Source: Epiperipatus broadwayi
Lineage: Eukaryota > Onychophora > Udeonychophora > Euonychophora > Peripatidae
Reading direction: 5' to 3'
Assembly (NCBI GenBank): GCA_028023455.1
Contig: JAQFVV010006310.1
Span: 928,001 to 992,000, forward strand
Length of the DNA stretch: 64,000 nucleotides
The notes under the pieces are model-generated. The model was not told the origin of the DNA and did no database searches. It saw only the letters and a program-made list of their open reading frames with translations. Shown one piece after another: positions 1 through 12,120 of this stretch. Each line of letters opens with the position of its first letter. Position 1 is the stretch's first letter. The position numbers and the translations under genes are program-made.

Positions 1-84
1 TTTAACAGCTGATTTAAGATATCTATTGCAGAACTGGCAGCTGATCGATACACAAGTAAACCCAGATTGATGAAGTCAAAAGTA

Positions 85-250
85 GGCTTGAAATAAATTT
101 GTTCAGCAATAGAAACAAGCTTCTGCTGTTCTATGTATATTTATTTTCATATTCTATGAACTGTTTTGGGCTTGAAATAAATTTGTTCAGCAATAGAAAC
201 AAGCTGCTGCTGTTCTATGTATATTTTCATATTCTATGAACTGTTTTGGG
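85..250. repeat. Tandem duplication of about 84 bp
   Basis: Two near-identical copies stand side by side, 85-168 and 169-250. Each begins with GGCTTGAAATAAATTTG and ends near CTATGAACTGTTTTGG. The second copy has a short deletion in the TATTTATTTT stretch and one C/T-to-G type change. The high identity indicates a recent local duplication. It has no coding content. Confidence 0.9.
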
Positions 251-877
251 TTATTTAACTCTACGACATGAATAATAGTCTGAAAAATATTAGTTTGATG
301 ACTGTTTTCAATAAGATGGGAGTAAATATGTTTTTGATTTAGGTTCTACTAGTATTTAAGATGTGATTTCATATGAGGAAAGTTGTAAGGTAAATGCGCT
401 TTTTAAGCGAAATACTGTCTTATGTTTATAGTGCACTAAAGAAGTAATATATAAGCAATTGCCAATAAAATTATTTAGTTTATATAAAGATTTTTGAATC
501 ATGTTAGACATCAGTATGATATCTGATCTTAGCAATGGCAACATTGGATGCAGAATAAGAGATTAATAAAAATTAACTGAAGCAAACTGTTGTATTTATG
601 GCTATTTTAGCAATTGTATATTAACGGTATCATTATATCTCTACTATTATCTGATTGCATAATTCTGCTATTTCTTTATATATTTGCAATGTCTTTTGTT
701 CAGATATTCCTCTCTAAGCTCTCTATGAACACATTGTTATAATTTAAATTTAAAAAATCATTAATCTATTCCTTTACTGTTATGAAATCAGTTTTTCAAC
801 TTCAGCCAGATTATAAATCATGATCACCTTTGTATTTTCTGTCTTTTAAATATCTCCAGATTTTCAATTATTGAGAA
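251..877. other. A/T-rich, nothing recognised
   Basis: A/T-rich sequence with no credible coding frame, RNA gene or element ends that I can identify. Confidence 0.6.
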
Positions 878-1576
878 GATATTTATTTTATATAGCGCTA
901 TGTTGTATAAACTGTAATATTAATAATTAGCCATTAAGCTAATGCATATGCGCTTTGTGGATTTTAACTATAAAATGAATACTTTCACTTTCCAAACACA
1001 AGATAAAGTCTTTGTGAAAAAATAGAATGAATTATCTATCTTTTTAACCATCTTCATGCTCTCATTTCCAAACGCTTAAGATTTGTCCATGCATAAATGC
1101 TTGGGTCGAAAAGATAGATGATTCATTCTATCTTTTCACAAAGACTTTATCTTGTGTTTGGGAAGTGAAAGTATTCATTTATAATTAAAATAAACAAAGC
1201 GCATGTGCATTAGATTAATGGCTAATTATTAATATTACAGTTTATACAACATAGCGCTATATAAAATAAATATTTTATTTACATATGTTTAATTTCAAAT
1301 AAGAATGATGTATCATAAATTCTAGAAAATTTTGCAAGCATCATTCATTCAGGCATAGTAAAAGTAATTTAAAGTGATCACTTAACATCTTCACGCCCTC
1401 ATTTCCAAACGCTTAAGATTTGCCCATATATAAACGCTTGGGTCGAAAAGATAGATGATTCATTCTATCTTTTCATGGAGACTTTATCTTGTATTTGGAA
1501 AGTGAGAGTATTCATTTATAGTTAAAATCCACAAAGCGCTCATTAGCTTAATGGCTAATTATTAATATTACAATTA
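878..1576. repeat. Large fold-back repeat with a third direct copy
   Basis: The left arm (about 878-1045) is the reverse complement of the right arm (about 1109-1273), with a loop of about 60 bp. Both arms share blocks such as TATAGCGCTATGTTGTATAA and CAAACACAAGATAAAGTC. A further partial copy at about 1385-1572 repeats the loop plus right arm (1050-1243) in direct orientation. The third copy ends in ATTATTGAGAAG, which also occurs just outside the left arm (868-879). That shared edge suggests all copies came from one longer ancestor. No coding frame or element ends are clear, so a fold-back transposon or the terminal repeat of an unrecognised retroelement are both possible. Confidence 0.85.
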
Positions 1577-4471
1577 TTGAGAAGGTTTAGATTTATTTTG
1601 GTCAATATTTTTTTAGTTTTTTTTATGACTAATTGATCTGCCACCATTGAAACACTTGGATGCTATTTTTTTTATACCAATAATATCTTGTTTTCCCTGC
1701 ATATTGTCATCCACAATGAAATGTTGGACAAATTCAGTTTAATATAATGAATGCTGCTATTTGACAGTGATTTGCTTAGTTTCTTTCAAAAAAAATTGTG
1801 CCCATACAAAATGTATTTATTTATTTTTTGAACTTATGTATTTCACTATTTTAATAGATCAATTTATTTACAATATTAACCTTATTGATCATTTCTTTAT
1901 AAATGGTAATGGAGATATTCTATTCATGTTTGACTCATCTATAATTAATCTGAAGAACATATATATCCTGAGAAATAATAAAATATGCACTGATAATTTA
2001 TTTTGCCACCATCAGATATCTATAATGTTGTAATTTACAATGTTTATTTGCTATATAATGTGAAAAATCACTACTCATTGTCAAAATAATTACTTATTTG
2101 CAGTCAAATGTCTACATCACGTACTATTTTAAAAATATACATATTACTATTTTGGGAAATCTTTTTTTTTTTATGTTTGCTTTTTACCCATCTATGGTAC
2201 TGAATTGATCCTGGCTATCATTTTGACTTCTATGGTACTGAATTGATTCTGGCTATCATGTTGACTTCAACTTAAATCATAAGTGTTTACAATCACTTCA
2301 CTGTATTTTTTTATTATATGTATTTTAAAAAAACATAACTCATCTATAATTTTTGCATAGATATGATCAACAATTCTTTTGTCATCACTTAATTCTCCTT
2401 GTGTTATTTTTAATATTTTGTGACTTTTCATCCAATAACATTTTAAAAAAACCTTAAAAGTATTTGTTATTGCAGTTGTTAGAACTTTGTAATCAATATA
2501 TTTAAAAGCAAAAGTTCTACATCTCAAGAAGAAAACAAAAATGAATTATGGATTAAAAAAGTAAAAGAAATTCAGACATTTATTGGTTGTGGTTATTTAA
2601 AATCTTTTTTGATACATTGGAATTAATATATAGAGATAAAAATTGGTATTATAATACACTTAAATCCCTTGATGAATAATGGAATAGCTTATTGCTCAGA
2701 AAATTATAATAAATTCAAACATAAGAAATAATAAAACTGGATCACAATTCTTAAATTTTGAACTTCAGATCTATCTACCACTGCACTAAATCTCATATAA
2801 TGTTAATGATATGCATATATATTTGCATATTGAATTGAATATAATCAGCATTGTTACTGTTTAAAAATATAATTTGAATGAATTAGGCTATTCTATGATA
2901 GTATGATCATTATAAATAGGATTTAAAAGCAAATGATATTTTACTATGTGGTTATTTATTTGAAATTAGATTTTTTTTTAGATTCTAAAGTTCATATATA
3001 TATATATCTTAAATTAAAAGTGTTTGTGCACATCCAGTATAGAATTACATATTGAATTCATTTTAAATAATAGGGGGAAATGTATATTATATATCATTAT
3101 ATATTAAGAAAACCAGAAACCTAGGTAACATCATACTTTGCAAATAAACAAACTTTCTGTAACAATTGATATCAATATTAAAAATTTTATAGTTTCAAAA
3201 ATTAAAGCCAACTAAAAAGTAATTAGCACATTATAATATTATAACATTTGGATTTACAAATTTCAATTTTTCTTCTGACAATTTTGACACCAACTACTTC
3301 AGACAAATACATTAAAGATTATTCCTATTCATTTATTAAAATAATAATTACCTGTTGTTTAGATATAAATTTTTAATATTAATGTATCTGCTTTTTAATT
3401 AAACAAAAATATATGGAATGACTCAATTTTATCTCTTTTCATCCTTGTGTAATATTTTTTTAGATATACTTAAAACTTCCACTTACCATACATTCTTGAA
3501 ACATATAAACAAAAATATCTGAAAATAATAACTCTCAAAATGAATTTCATTGTAAACCTGTTGGGCATGTCACAATCTTTTATAGATGTTTTCATCATTT
3601 ACTCATTATTTATAACTATTATTATATTATAGTTTGATTTACAATTGCCAAATTCTCTGCATTTACAATTTTGACATTAACCACTTCTGATAAATATATT
3701 AATAGTTATTAATTATTATTTAGTAAACTAGAGATTACCTAGCTGAAATATCAACTTTGACTCTATCCACCTTAGATAAATACATTAATAATTATTATTG
3801 ATCATTTATTAGGCTAGAGATCATATCACTTCTAGCCCAGATATAAATTTTAAATCCATTTAAAGATTATATTTCAGCCTTTTAATTAAATCATAAATGG
3901 CATGGAATTTCCAGGTGTAATATCCTTAGATATAAGTTAAATGTTTCAAGATTGTGATAGAATGAACTTTTATATAATAATACATAAATTCGATTTTTTA
4001 TTGATTGCAAAATTAATCAAATTTTTCTCAGACTTGCTAATTTTAATATCATTAAAAAAAATTTTTTTTAATGATTTTTTTTAAAAAAAAAAAAAAGGAT
4101 GTTGTTGTTTTAAAAAGTATATTTTAATGAATTCCTGCAGTGAAAGCCACTCAGATACAGAGATGGCAAATATGTTAATCTTTGCTATTTATTTTTTTAG
4201 AATTTCTCTTACATCTATCTGCTATTGGTGGGAGGGAGGGGTGGCAATAAAGGCTCACAAAATCTTACTCATCATTCCATGCTAAAGTTTGTCTGTGGAA
4301 TTATTTTTTTTTGAATGCCAATAGAAAAATTCACCATCTCTTTTCATATATAAAAAAATAATTTTAAAGTTTTAAAGATCATTGGATCATAAAATAATAT
4401 CTATTAGTATTAAACAGATGTAAATACATTCTATAATTAATTAGTTATTATGTTCTTTCTATTTGCAAAGA
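1577..4471. other. A/T-rich, mostly unannotatable; minor old repeats
   Basis: There are no credible genes. A 38-bp tandem duplication lies at about 2192-2268 (unit starts CTATGGTACTGAATTGAT). Two diverged related segments lie at about 3260-3420 and 3640-3900; both carry an ACAATTTTGACA motif, a GATAAATACATTA-like motif and a CTTTTTAATTAAA-like end. A degenerate SINE piece in minus orientation sits near 2745-2800 (CCACTGCACTAAATCTC). The short ORFs in this stretch look random. Confidence 0.55.
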
Positions 4472-4479
4472 CTATAAAC
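4472..4479. repeat. Target site duplication, left copy
   Basis: CTATAAAC directly abuts the CAGGGGTG terminus and is repeated exactly at 4949-4956. The central TA fits the nnnTAnnn pattern described for Buster-group hAT transposons. Confidence 0.93.
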
Positions 4480-4948
4480 CAGGGGTGCCCAACAAGTCGA
4501 TCGTGATCCACCGGGTCGATCGCAAAGCCATTTTTGGTCGATCGCAAGGCCCAATCTGGCAATAGCTGTCGGGTAACGAACGAAACAAATTAAGTCAAGA
4601 TTTTCAAGTTTTTTTATTTTGGTTTTTGTTCTAAATTTTTTTTCAATTCTAGATAGGTGAAATCCACTATGCCGTATCATTTTTGAAAATAATATTTTTA
4701 ATCTTGATTTAATGTAGCTAATTGAATTAATAAATATTGTTATTAATTGCACATGTTGTTTTAATTCCCCCCCCCCTCCGACGTGAGTTTTTTGGCCCGT
4801 TAAATAATTATTTTTTACTAGGTAGATATATAAAAATAGTATGTATTTCACACCTCCCTCCACTTAGACTACGCCTATGACAAGTAGATCACAACACATT
4901 TTTAAAATAAAAAGTAGATCTTATGAACACAAAAGTTGACCACCCCTG
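4480..4948. mobile_element. Non-autonomous hAT transposon (MITE), 469 bp
   Basis: The ends are imperfect terminal inverted repeats. The left starts CAGGGGTGCCCAAC; the right, reverse-complemented, starts CAGGGGTGGTCAAC. Exact 8-bp duplications of CTATAAAC flank it, the length typical of hAT insertions. Three copies of GTCGATCG lie just inside the left end (4496-4503, 4515-4522, 4537-4544), arranged like the short subterminal motifs that hAT transposases bind. A GTAGATC motif recurs near the right end. No transposase is encoded; the 134-residue minus-strand frame across it is not transposase-like. The exact duplications and clear ends suggest moderate age. Confidence 0.92.
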
Positions 4949-4956
4949 CTATAAAC

Positions 4957-6328
4957 GAAAGTAAAAATTAATAACTTCATATTCTATCTTGGAAACTTTT
5001 ATTGAGCCTCCTAATAGATAACCACCTGCTAAACATAAATTTGTACAAGATATGATTAATTACATTTTTAGATACAGGTATCCTAATTTAGCTTCCCTCC
5101 TCCCTCCCTCCCTACCAAAAAATAAATTAATAGTGGCAGAAGTGAGTTAGTTCATAAAAGTGAAAATATAGACACCTGTTCTTTTATTTCTGTTTTTGCT
5201 AACAAATGTATGTTTTTAAAAATTCAGGTATTGATATATAGATATAAAATATTTGGATTTTTTTTTGTTGTAAAATTTAATATATTTGCACTACTGACAA
5301 ATCTAATAGGACAACTTTTATTAATCTTAAATTTTATGTAGAAACTTTTATTAATCTTAATGTGATCTGCTCTTTGTGATCAAGGCAAAAAAAAAAAAAG
5401 ACGAGAAACTTTCCAGTTTTTGTTTTACTGTTTTTATTTTTAACTTGTTTATCACTTACTATGTTCTTTAACTCAATCAGAAATCCATTCTTTGGTGAAT
5501 TTAATAAATAGTATTAGCAGAACTCTATATTATTCCATTAGATTATTTACATTATTCTCTTTATGTTTACTCCTTATGTCATTTGTAAAAAAAAAAAAAA
5601 ACGTTTCTGTGGATAAAGTGGAAAAAAATAAATAAAAATAGTAATCACACTCATGTCCCATCAGACATCTTTACAGCTATTTATACCTTAATTTTACTAA
5701 CAATATAGTAGATATTACACTTTGCTTTAATAATAAAATTAAAGATTTTCTACATTATATTCAATCATAAAGTCTTTTTTTTCTTCTTTTATTCCTTTGT
5801 AAATATATGTAATCAATATATAATTTTATGTTTCAGTATTGCATATTCTCTGTAACATGTTGTTAATGTAATATTATTTATGTATTTATGTTTATTTTGT
5901 AAATTAATAATATTTTATGCAATTGGTATTTTTTTTTTTGTATTAATAAAAATTATTTTAATATTAATCTTAGCTTCTGATATAGAACAGAATTTAGATG
6001 CAAGTTAATTAAAATAGCTGTGGGATCTGATCAAAATGGATTTGTGTAACATTAAAATATTAATGTAAGAAAACAGTACCAACACAAATCAATGACAAAT
6101 AGAAAAATGGAAAAAAAAAATCAACTTATTCTTTTATGTATACAATGCAATAATAAATAGTAGTAATATAAAAAAATTTACACATTCTTCTATGCATACA
6201 ATACAATGCAATATAATATTCTAAAATAGCTGCAATTTTGATTGTCTAACAGTTTCTCAGAGCTGTAAATTCACAATACATACAAATACCATCTTTATAA
6301 CAAAAATTATTTTACATATAAAACATTA
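4957..6328. other. A/T-rich, nothing recognised
   Basis: A/T-rich spacer with several poly-A and poly-T runs and a CCTCCCTCC tract near 5096-5112. No gene or element ends were recognised. Confidence 0.6.
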
Positions 6329-6345
6329 TCTACACATCATCATCA

Positions 6346-7695
6346 TCAAACATTATCAATCCACTGCAGGATGAAGGTCTCTCCAAGTTTAATCCATCTT
6401 CTCCGATCTTTAGCTTCTCTTCTCCACAACACCCCTGCACATTTTCTTATTTCATCCATCCATTTCACATGTGGTCTCTTTCTGGGTCTTTTACAATCTC
6501 TTGGAATCCAGTTTAAAATTTCAATTGTCCATCTATTATCATCTCTTCTAGCAATATGTCCAGCCCAACTCCATTTCAATCTTTTAATTTTTTCAATAAG
6601 GTCAGTAACACCTGTTTGTTGTCTTACCCATACATTGTGTTTTCGATCTCTTCTTGTTACTCCCAACATACATCTCTCCATACTCCTTTGAGTGGTCTGA
6701 AGTCTCTGTATTGCTCTTCTATTAAGTGTCCAAGTCTCAGATCCATAAGTAAGAACTGGTAAAACACATTTGTTAAAAACCATCCTTTTCAAACACATAG
6801 GCATATTTCCTTTTAGTATCAAGTTATTTCTACCAAAAGCACTCCAACCAAGTTTAATTCTATGATTAATTTCCTCCATTATGTTTCCATCTGTATTAAT
6901 AATCTGACCAAGGTATTTGTAACTGTTAACTTCTTCTAATTCTTCATAATCAATCTTTATTTTCATATTTTGAGCAAATCGATTAAACATTACTTTAGTC
7001 TTTTTAACATTTATCTTTAGTCCTACTTTTCTACTTCCATCTGCTAACTCCTGCAACATTTCCTGCAGCTCTGAAGCATTATTTGCAAAAACAACTACAT
7101 CATCTGCGAAATCTAAATGACTTAAATACTCTCCATTTACTTTCACTCCTTTAGTTTCCCATTTTAATCCACAAAATACTTTTTGCAGCACTGCTGTAAA
7201 GAGTTTTGGAGATATGGAGTCACCTTGTCTTACACCTTTCTCAATGTTGATTTTCCCAGTATCATTATGTAATCTAATTGTTGCTGTTGCATTTTTATAA
7301 ATATTCTTTAAAATATGACAATATCCTGGATCTATACCTTGATGATCCAATGCTTTAATCACTGAAGAAATGTGTATAGAATCGAATGCCCTTTCATAAT
7401 CTACAAATCCAAAACATAATGACAACTCATATTCCTTTGTCCTTTCTATGACTTCTCTCAATACCTGGATATGATCTATTGTACTAAAACCACTTTTAAA
7501 TCCAGCTTGTTCTCTTGGTTGGTGGAAATCCAAAGTTCTCTGTAGACGAGTTGTAATTATCTTGGTAAAAATTTTATATAAAACTGATAAAAGGCTGATA
7601 GGTCTGTAATTTCTAATATCTTCTTTATCACCTTTTTTAAATATTAATATTATTACTGCATTCTTCCAATCTTCCGGTACATCTTTATCATTTAG
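6346..7695 (-). pseudogene. LINE reverse transcriptase, main part
   Basis: This is the RT palm, thumb and C-terminal region. Before the first Met (7533) the frame is open upstream to about 7695 and encodes NYRPISLLSVLYKIF. From that Met, motifs are QPREQAGF (about residues 5-12), VDYERAFDS (about 44-52, first catalytic Asp), RQGDSISP (about 102-109), FADD (about 142-145, catalytic aspartates) and KTKVMF. The C-terminal part has GHIARRDDNRWT and a basic tail, as in RTE-type proteins of many invertebrates. The stop lies about 10 bases before the trinucleotide tail. It would be an intact catalytic core if joined to the preceding part. Confidence 0.9.
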
Positions 7696-8786
7696 ATTTG
7701 GTATATAACTTTGCTAAAATTGTTTCTATTTCTTCACCTGCTTCTTTTAATATATCAATTATAATTCCATCATTTCCTGGAGCCTTTCCTTTCTTCATAC
7801 ACTTAATTGCATGTCTCACTTCTTCATTTAAAATTCTGGGCAATTCGGAAGATGTAATAAATATAGGAGGTACTTGTTCTTTATTACTATATAATTCTTG
7901 ATAAAAATCTTCTACCAATTTCATGATGTCATCTCTCTTTTTAGTAATAATTCCATCTTTTTTTCTTATTGCAGATATAAATTTCCTACCAATACCAAAA
8001 TGTTGTTTAACATTTTTGAGACTTTTATTTTCTTCTACAGCTTTCCTTGCTATTTCACAGTTATACTTTCTTATATCATTTTCAACTCTTTTCCGTACCA
8101 TTTTACAAAATTCGAGATATTCAATTCTTTTTAATACATCATTTTTGTATATCTTCATATTCCTTCTTTTCTTCATAAATTCTCTAGTCTCAGTAGAAAT
8201 TTTATTAGTCAATTGCTGCTTTTTTCTACCAGCTATGTTTGTTGCAGTTTTTAAAAGTGTATCAGTTATTTTCATATTAATTTCATTCAAATCTGAATCA
8301 TGTTCAAAATCTCCTAACACTTGAAACCTATTTGTAAGTTCTAATTTAAATTCATTAGAATGTTTCTGAAGATTAGGAATATCAACTGTAAATATTGTTT
8401 TTCTTAATAATTTTTGTCTCTCTAGTTTTACATTAACACGTAACTTACACCTTACTAATCGATGATCACTTCCTGAGTTAAATTTATTAAGAACATTACA
8501 ATCTTGAAATATGTATTTTCTGTTAGTCAAAATATAATCCAATTCTGCTGTACCTTCATTTGGATGCTTCCATGTCCATTTCCTTTTAAAATTTTTCTCA
8601 AAAAATGAATTCATAATATAAAGTTTTTCTTTTTCTGCAAACTCCACAAGTCTATGTCCTCTCTCATTTCTATTACCATAACCAAAATTACCTACAGCAA
8701 TTTCATCTTTCATTTGTCTAACAATTCTAGCATTAAAGTCTCCCATAACAATTTTAAAATGTTGTTTACTCTGATCAAAAGCCTTT
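7688..8786 (-). pseudogene. LINE APE C-terminal part and RT N-terminal part
   Basis: This continues the APE with MGDFNARI (catalytic Asp and Asn), GNRNERGHRLVEF, an IDYIL-like LDYILTN and the SDHRLVR motif (catalytic His). It then passes through a lysine-rich linker into the start of the RT (GKAPGNDGI). The frame stops at 7688 after a single-base shift near 7690-7700. In the adjacent frame the RT continues without loss as DVPEDWKNAVIILIFKKGD. All visible APE catalytic residues are kept, so the defects are just the two indels. Confidence 0.88.
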
Positions 8787-9147
8787 TGTACACATCACTA
8801 TGAGAACTTGTTAGGGCATAAACCTGAATTATCTGCATTTGGTATCTGCTATTAAGTTGTATAACTAATCTTGCCACTCTGTCCGATACACCATCAATCT
8901 CCACAATATTGTTCTTCCACTTTTTATTTATAATGAATCCTACTCCACTTGTATTTCCAATATGTGTGCCTTTATAATAGAGTATATGTCCACTTTTTAA
9001 ATCAATTGTTTCTTCTCCTTTTCTTCTAACTTCACAAAGTCCAATAATGTCCCATTTAATATAAGACAGTTCTTCTTCTAATTCTTGCAATCTTCCTTCA
9101 CTTGAAAGTGATCTGCAGTTGTAAGTACCTAAATAAGAAGTCGTCAT
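8747..9147 (-). pseudogene. LINE APE endonuclease domain, 5' part
   Basis: This is the N-terminal part of the APE endonuclease that nicks target DNA for target-primed reverse transcription. Visible family motifs are GTYNCRSL (the conserved Asn strand), LCEVRRKG (catalytic Glu), VGFIINKKW and VYALTSSHSDV. The Met encoded at 9147-9145 is the first inside the element. An in-frame upstream Met at 9267 falls in the presumed target duplication, so it is unlikely to be the real start. A one-base deletion near 8780-8790 throws the frame off; reading resumes in the next frame with AFDQSKQHF leading into the GDFNAR motif. Confidence 0.85.
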
Positions 9148-9267
9148 CAAATGGCAGCCTGGGTCCGTAATCAGGGGATTCTTAGCACCCTCTGCCTTTG
9201 GCCACCAACCGCTGCCTTGGTTGGTGACTTTACAGCCTCCTGGGAATAAGGGCCATTTTCTACACAT

Positions 9268-9607
9268 ATTACAATATATATTTAAAATTATACTTATTAA
9301 AAAAAAAAAAATTAATTCAAATCTAATTTTTCTGTTACTTGTATTTAAACACTCATTTTTTGATTATATTGAATTTTAAATTTAATCCATTTTAAATGCC
9401 TCATATAGAATTTATATTTTATATATACTTTTTATATATTATTTTTAAAAATATTTTTAAAATATTTTTATAGCCTCATTAAACATTTTTATTTCAACTA
9501 AATTGTAACAGTTTGTATATCTATTTACACTATAACATTTAAATTATTTAAAAATTAAAATTTTCTCACTACTCACACTTGAACAATAAATCTGTTTATT
9601 TGTGATT
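9268..9607. other. A/T-rich, nothing recognised
   Basis: A/T-rich flank of the LINE with many TATTTTTAAAA runs. No features recognised. Confidence 0.6.
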
Positions 9608-9890
9608 TCATGGTTTAGTGTAATATTAAAATGGCCAATTCAGGAAGGTCCATGGATCATGATCTACTCTCTCATTTTGTACTTAGGGTAATGGACCAGT
9701 TCTCTCATTTCTAGTACTTGAACTTCTTGTGAATTCTCAAGTAATCAATGATTTGATTCTTTGTTTTGAAATGATTTAGTGCAGTAATAGAATGGAAGAT
9801 TTTGAAGCTCAAAGCCTGTGGATTGCAATCCAGATGCTCAAATTTCTGATGAACATTGAGCAAGAAATTTACCATTCAATATTCTATTAT
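9608..9890 (+). repeat. tRNA-derived SINE, two units
   Basis: Two head-to-tail units of a dispersed repeat. The unit begins near GATTTAGTGCAGTAATAGAATGG, which resembles a tRNA A box, and contains a TCCATGGATCATGATC block at the expected B-box position (unit 1, about 9648-9665). The unit 3' half ends near CAAGTAATCAATGATTTGATT. Unit 2 starts at about 9771. The family recurs elsewhere in the window on both strands. The tRNA origin is inferred from the A-box-like and B-box-like blocks; no complete cloverleaf is visible. Confidence 0.65.
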
Positions 9891-12014
9891 TTAAGAATAG
9901 TGAAACCATTGACACATGAAAGAGAATATATATTTTTTTATCTACTACTCTTTCTAATATTTATATACTATAGTTTGATTTAAGAACCATAAGTTATAGG
10001 ATATCGCTTTTTTCTGATCTTCATTCATTTTTAATTGTTAGTCATAATTATTATTTTATTAATTGTATTGTCTGTTATTTAGATATATTTTAAGACATAT
10101 ATCAAAATGGTAAACAAAACACAGATTTCACACTTTTCTCGACAGATTTTTTTTTTCATTTTCCTGTCAAAAATTTTTAATTTCTTTCAAAAGAACTTTT
10201 ATTTGTGCCTCTTTGCCCATCATCAATATAATTAGATTATAATAATGTCTAAATTACACTTATTCTACCTCCCCTTTTCACCTATACATAATCCAACTGA
10301 CAAACAATCATAGTGATTACCATATTTAACATTATCAGTATTTCACATGTAATTTTTCTGGGTACAACAATCATCTTTTGATAACCCTGGTCAAATAATA
10401 AGTACAATCTACAGGGACCTATCAAGGCAGCCTGCTTAATAAATTACAACTTTAATTTTGTCATGACCCGCAGTGTCTTCACTCCGACTCTTGAGGGTCA
10501 TGATCACACTTCATGTTTACCTTTTTGTACAATAGAATTATATAATTTCAAATAATCAGAAATATAAATTGGGCCCCTTCAAGTCTGTAGTGACTATATC
10601 CATCCAAACCAAAGGCCTAGAGTGCCTCCTAATCTCCTATCCTTTCAGAGGTCAGGAGAATTGACCTTAATCACTGGAGGTAGTCAAACATTTACTCAAA
10701 TGTTCGGTCGGCCTTCCTGCTTCTCAGTAACAGTGTCCTATAAGTTATGAGCCCATCAGGGAATATAGATACAAGTCTTTTGAGTTTGAAGTATAATAAA
10801 TTGTTGTCACAAGGATGTCCTCATGTACATAATAACAGTGAATACTTAGAGTATGTTAATCAATGAGTTCATTAGAGTATTCTATCTAATTGATATAGTC
10901 TTAGCCAAATTACCTCTGGACCAAGTTTGATCCACCATCTATTCCTGACTGTCCTCTTGTCGGTCTTTTCCAGCTCTTTAATTTTCTTAAGAAAAATTTT
11001 GAATCAGTTATTCTTACTATTTGATTTAAATGCTTAAGTTTATAAATAAGTTAGATTTTTTGATAGGTGTTTGTAAGAACAAAAACAAAATTATTTTCTC
11101 TATATTATATCCAATAATTTGTCTATTAATCAGCATCCAAAAATATGGTAAATGTGATAATACTTGGAGGAAATGATAATTTTAAGCATAATTTCAAAAT
11201 GACTCCACTCAAATAAGTTATTCTCTCACTATCGTTTTAAATAAATATTTATATATTAAAAGAAAAAGAAGAGAGGTTGTTATTTAATCAATAGAATTCT
11301 CCGATCAAATGATTAAAGTCAGCATGGTTTTTACTATTGCTTATATTTATTAATTAACATCTTATTTAAATGATATAAAAATGTTTTGAACATTTACACA
11401 GAAAAGATAAACTTTATACTATGGGGAATCACATGCAAACTTATCTACCAGAGTAGCCTAGTATAAATATATAATAGGCACAAAGGAGCGAGGAATATAT
11501 TTTATAAATATATAATAGGCACAAAGGAGCGAGGAATATACTTCAATATTTTTGGATCATGAATATAAATTTGGCCACACGTTTGATTTAACAATGGCTA
11601 AAATAGTTTTTTTTACGGAAAGGGAGGATAAGATTAAAAAGGCCTGGATGATTGCAAAGGATTGCCACACTAGTAATAAAGAAGGACATGTATTCTTCTC
11701 TCTAAACAATTGAACATTTAAATAAATTTGCATAAAGCAAAACAATTAAATCTTTAAAAAAATATGTGAATATTATATAAACTCCGGATTAGTGCAAATG
11801 CTATGAATATGACAAAAAAGCATACTAAGCAGTAAATAAAATAAATTTATATCAAGTTTACTTTTTCTGTGTAAATGTTCAAAACATTTTTATATAATTT
11901 TATGATAGAATTAAGGAAAAATAAATTTTTCAAATTAACATCTTATTATAAATGATAGCTCATTTTTTTTGTTTTTTAATATGAAATATAAATAAATAAT
12001 TTAATTGTTTACAG
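9891..12014. other. Non-coding; one short tandem duplication
   Basis: No genes recognised. A 45-48-bp tandem duplication lies at about 11462-11553 (unit TATAATAGGCACAAAGGAGC). The stretch 10420-10990 is less A/T-rich than its surroundings, with blocks such as GTCATGACCCGCAGTGTC, and may be an unrecognised old element. Confidence 0.5.
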
Positions 12015-12120
12015 TTCAAGAATTGACAAGAAGATCAAAATCCAAAAAATGACTGGACTTGATTGCCACCCATGAACTTTGAGTCTCAGATTCTGTCACT
12101 ATATCATTGCAACAAATGAT
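12015..12120 (-). repeat. Degenerate tRNA-derived SINE copy
   Basis: Read on the minus strand, it has TTGCAATGATATAGTGACAG at the A-box-like position and an AGTTCATGGGTGGCAATC block where other copies have a TCCATGGATCATGATTC block. It is diverged but keeps the same order and spacing. Confidence 0.5.

Larger units (their letters stand above)
6338..9258 (-). mobile_element. RTE-like LINE, nearly full length
   Basis: On the minus strand the element carries an apurinic-type endonuclease (APE) followed directly by a reverse transcriptase (RT). The 3' untranslated region is only tens of bases and ends in a short ATG/TGA trinucleotide run (CATCATCATCATCAA on the plus strand at 6335-6349). APE+RT without a long first ORF, plus a simple-repeat 3' end instead of poly-A, is typical of the RTE clade. 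TCTACACAT occurs at both edges (6329-6337 and 9259-9267) and is a candidate 9-bp target duplication. At about 2.9 kb it may lack a little of the 5' end. Two frameshifts interrupt an otherwise open reading frame, so it is recent but inactive. The clade call is from motif memory, not alignment. Confidence 0.85.

Noticed and set aside
4459-4863. A 134-residue minus-strand protein
   Set aside because: It lies almost wholly within the hAT MITE and has no transposase motif; open by chance.
6371-8324. Several plus-strand open frames across the RTE-like LINE
   Set aside because: They are antisense shadows of the APE and RT reading frames, are rich in Ser/Phe/Leu, and have no domain of their own.
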